From positions 62,931,753 to 62,995,752 of the forward strand of contig JBAIZL010000004.1 in NCBI GenBank assembly GCA_036971475.1: a DNA stretch of 64,000 nt, read 5' to 3'. Source of the DNA: Prosapia bicincta. Taxonomy: Eukaryota > Arthropoda > Insecta > Hemiptera > Cercopidae. Both the position numbers and the translations under genes were made by a program. The notes under the pieces were generated by a model, which saw nothing but the letters and a program-made list of their open reading frames with translations, was not told the DNA's origin and searched no databases. This document shows, one piece after another, positions 60,074 to 64,000 of the stretch (position 1 is the first letter of the stretch; every line of letters starts with the position of its first letter).

Positions 60074-63000
60074 CAATATTTCGAACATATGATGAACGTT
60101 ATATTTATCATCTGATAGTAGGCTTTCTCTAACTCACTAGATTATTAAATTTATGGTGTGAAACATTTGGTAGAAATTAGGAGAAAAGGTTGTTTTTTTT
60201 TACATAGAGAAACACGTAGAGTATATTTGGTGGCCAAATTGCTTTGATCCATAGAAGCATTATTCAGCAAATTATTTAGGAAAACATATTCCATACATTA
60301 ATGTGAAATAATTTGTGTAAGAAAGGTAGTAATGTGTGTAGTAAATGTGTAGATTAGGTATTTTAAAAACATACTTCTCCATTATTAAACTGTTGCTCTT
60401 CTTGGGAGGGTTTTCAGTTTTCAAATATAGTCAAAAACTAATGATGAACATGACTTCGAAATAAATATTTTGAAAACACAATATAGTATTTCAAAACTAG
60501 GATTTGCTATTATAATGTCTTTTAGCTGACCTTTACCTCTATTTCACCATAAATGGTTCTACCTCACCATTAGGTTTGATTATTACAATAACAATAACAC
60601 CATGTCTCCAAATATGAACTTTTGTACGTGTAATTGTAAATCTATCACGGTTACCAATTTAACTCTATTACTCCGTAATGCATAATACATGAATATCGAA
60701 TTCAAAGGTTTTTCTAAAAAGAAACAAATATATTTTATTACCAGGCAATCAGATCGCATTTAGCTGTCAGGATTAATCCCCAAGCATGATAGTCTCTTAT
60801 TAATAAAATTGCCTTTTTCTATGTCCAAATGTTTTCACAGAAAACGGATGTAGAATACTTTTGCTGTCCCTACATTAACCGTCTCAAGGACTAAGTAGTA
60901 ATTTTAGGATCACTGCTTGCTATTTTAGCGGCATCCTGAGGAGATATTTTCAATAGTATGTCCTCCTGGCACACCCACGACGTGGCCTGTACATTAAGTT
61001 AACAGTAAAAAAATAACGCTTTTCCTTCCGTGAATACTCAGGCTAAATGGACGAATCGAACGAAAGATCCGTTACATCCAGAGGAACACTGTTTCAGGGC
61101 AACCGAAAGATTTCGCATCACCTTCTCAACACCACCCCCGCCTATTTTAAAATTACGCCAATGTGTTATTTGCTTTGGGAAGTACATGTTGCATAATCCA
61201 TATTGCACACGACAATGTATATAGTCATCTTGATGTCAGCCAGGTCCTTGACCAAGTCTAGCAGTGAAGACTACATACAATTGGAACATCAGTCTTCTAT
61301 CTAAACCCTATTTTTTGTCTGCCTATCATACCTATCTGATTGAAGGTACAAACATCTCTCGAGGCTAGTTAAGGATAGTTCTATAATATCCCCTGAAAGC
61401 ATTCCTGAATCGTCTAAAAACAAACCACATTTGCTTCCTCTTAATCTTTGAATCATTCAATACATCCATGGTTAAAATATTATAATTCTCCTTTTCCACT
61501 TTTCTGCATAGTTGCAGGATCAATTCGTTCACACAACTACGACCAACCTGGATACTCTGACGCCTAAATTTAAGGAGGAAAACCTCCCGTAATTTTCAGA
61601 CCATGTTTCAATGACCCTCAAATCTTCGTTATAAGGTTTGCACTAGAAATTATCCTTCCGTTCTCATTTATCACTGGAACTATGTCTTATTTAGTAGCAC
61701 GGAAAATGAATATGTATCTATTAAGCTTGCTAATGACAAAAAATCAACTATCACTAAAATAAACTGTTACAAAACACTTAAAAAATAGAAAGTTACATAA
61801 AGTAATAGGACCTCATGTAATGTCTCTAAACGTTCCTATAACGTAAGACATTTCTCAAAAAAAGTTGTATTTGTTTCATAATTATTATAATTTAGTTATC
61901 TCTAGTTTAGTATTTTTTTTTCCACAGAAAGTAGAATTCACAATTCTCTACAATTGGACTGTGGTATAACATTCATAAAAATTTAATTAATTAATAACGG
62001 ATTTTCCAAGGGCCGCATTGCGTTGTGAGCTAGCTGGGCTGAGCTTGAATGTTTGTATTCTTGCATAAATTTACCTTTAGACAAATATAATCCCTGGAAA
62101 TGCACCCAATGAGTGATATTGCAATTTTATCCAGGATTGAATTTGCGTTTACTAATCCTAATTTATTTTATACTTTAAAATTGGCCAAATTTTATTGTTA
62201 TCAAGATAATATTTACGTTGAGAGGTTGTGAGATAAGGGGTTAATTATTTGAAAACATAGGTAACCCCACTGTTACTTCATGAATTTAGATTTTTGTTTC
62301 TACTGTTCGTGTTATTTAAAAGATTTAGGAATAATTAGAGTGATTAGCAGAAATTAAAAATAATGAAAAAGGATCGACCTCTATTATTACGTAGCAAAAG
62401 ATAAATCACGTCCAAATAGAAGTAATTGAAACTAAATAATACTAAATAAATACCAATAAACTTGTACATCTGTAATATCTCGTAGAGAGTGGAAATACTC
62501 AGGTATAAGAACGGCAAAAGGTTTTAATAAAGAAATATTCCACATCCACTAAAACTAAGCAAAGCGGTTGAAGAAACAGCTTAGGCAGGCGATTATACTA
62601 CAATGAATGATGGTGAAAAAGTTATGGTGTATGACGGGTATGGTGATATAAAAGTTTAAAATGAAAGGCGCGATATCAGATGTACAAGTCATACTTAGTT
62701 AGACCCGTATTAGCTCGACTCCTATTTTTATATCGGGAAAACAGTTGAAACTAAAGATAAAATTATATTATTATCTAGTATAAGAAGTTAAACACTCTAA
62801 TTAATCTTACGCTGGCTAATAAATAATTGACAACTTTTTCTTCGGATTTATGATCTAAAAGCAAGAAAACGCTTTGATTTTTTCGATGGTTCATATAATA
62901 AGGAGCTAATTTAGACAAACACGGCGGAATTTGTGTGATAATGTCGCTATAAAATAAACAAGTTTTAAATAGAATGTGTACATCATATTTTTATTACTGA

Positions 63001-63714
63001 AAAAAAATTAGGACGTATCAGAAAAATAGGTCTGTTTTCAAGATATTAGATTTATTGATCGCTTCAGTAAAATAATAATGATATTTATGTTGGTATTAGA
63101 CTTGTAATAGGAACCCTATAAAAAACAATCACTATTCCTTTTGTATAAACTCTCATATCCGTCTTTATTTTGTCTTCTCAAATCTACTCACATAATTTGA
63201 AACTCATGTCGTTTCAATTACTTTATCTTTTAAAACTGTAATATTTTATTTAATATCATTTTACATTTTACTTTTTTTTATAATTTCCTGATTATAGAAC
63301 GAAAGTCAGTTCGATATTTTTAGTTCGGAAAATTGAAGGTATATCAAAGGTATTTAATGGAAATCTATTTTAAAAAAGCTTAACAAGGGTAACGTTTTAG
63401 AGAAACTAAGTAACTCTTCTCACTCTTCCACTGCTTGTACAGGGATGTGTATTCTATTTCACTTTCACCTTGACCGGTGTTACATTATAATCACAAAATA
63501 ACCCGACTAAGTATTTCTTCCAAAAAGATATATTTTGTACAAATAATAAGCCTCTAGAAACAGAATAACTTAACCATATTATTACAATGTCATTGCCAAA
63601 ATGCTAAACTATTTCCAAATCATATTTTCAGGTCTTAAACTCTCAATAATTTCAGAAGGGCTGATTTTACATCCTGACAACTTTTATCCACAAATTCAAA
63701 AACTGTATATATAC

Positions 63715-63720
<6 letters not shown>
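60072..63720. other. AT-rich DNA with an unassigned GC-richer patch at 60.9-61.7 kb
   Basis: The patch at about 60900-61700 has lower AT content and short minus-strand peptide-like stretches (for example KIKRKQMWFVFRRFRNAFRG near 61400-61460), but no family could be named. A decayed transposon is likely. Elsewhere nothing is recognised. Confidence 0.4.

Positions 63721-63758
<38 letters not shown>
63721..63758. repeat. (AT)n microsatellite
   Basis: About 19 uninterrupted AT units, preceded by an imperfect TATATACATATAAA lead-in. Confidence 0.95.
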
Positions 63759-63760
<2 letters not shown>

Positions 63761-64000
63761 AGTAATAAGTCATACTAAGACATTATACGTACAATTATAT
63801 AAGCACTCTTTGGTTCAGACAGACCGTCTGAAAAATACGTCATTCGCTCTGTTCACTTCATTAAAGGAGAGAATGTTTTTCTTGAAATTTACAACAATCA
63901 TAACAGAAACAAAACTCCGGCTCCTATATACGTGAACTCATATCAGATGTAGTTTCCGGAGGGGATATTTAAAGAAGCCTTGAAAATGTAATGTGAATGA

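Overview
This is an AT-rich, gene-poor stretch of a eukaryotic nuclear genome, almost certainly from an insect. The evidence is a five-exon, 7-transmembrane insect odorant receptor gene with canonical GT-AG introns, insect-type non-LTR and Penelope-like retroelements, and many (TA)n, (AC)n and (GT)n microsatellites. The element mix would suit a hemipteran, but that is inference and the order cannot be fixed from sequence alone. No bacterial-type operons, CRISPR arrays or rRNA genes are visible.

Layout. 1-8.2 kb is AT-rich non-coding DNA with one unassigned hydrophobic ORF. 8.2-11.6 kb holds two decayed Penelope-like elements in divergent (head-to-head) inverted arrangement around a short palindrome. 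16.8-17.5 kb holds a decayed endonuclease domain of an RTE-like LINE. 18.0-24.6 kb is an old, degraded LINE split by a younger LOA-clade (I superfamily) LINE, copy 1, with a perfect 11-bp target-site duplication. 25.7-26.0 kb is a very long (GT)n tract. 28.0-28.6 kb holds small inverted-repeat modules with hammerhead-like hairpins. 29.97-35.1 kb is the odorant receptor gene on the minus strand, the only host gene I can support. 42.9-53.2 kb is a nested system of inverted repeats. The outer pair has about 0.72-kb arms and encloses a Jockey-type reverse-transcriptase remnant, an RTE 3' end and another hairpin module. Directly after it lies a foldback-like element with two 2.35-kb arms around a 378-bp centre. 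54.4-59.7 kb is LOA copy 2 on the minus strand, near full length (5.35 kb), with a 12-bp target-site duplication carrying one mismatch. The rest is AT-rich DNA with microsatellites.

How the parts relate. The two LOA copies belong to the same family. They share identical 5' ends, an ORF1 followed 8 nt later by ORF2 (APE endonuclease, reverse transcriptase, RNase H, C-terminal Cys/His motif), and a short 3' UTR with an A-rich tail. Both are dead: copy 1 lost 843 bp of ORF1 between two 7-bp repeats and carries stops and frameshifts in ORF2; copy 2 has one stop in ORF1 and several lesions in ORF2, including a 26-base homopolymer. The retroelements account for nearly all GC-richer, codon-like sequence outside the receptor gene.

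All coordinates of repeat arms and element ends were found by eye. They are good to a few bases where a target-site duplication or splice site fixes them, and to tens of bases elsewhere.
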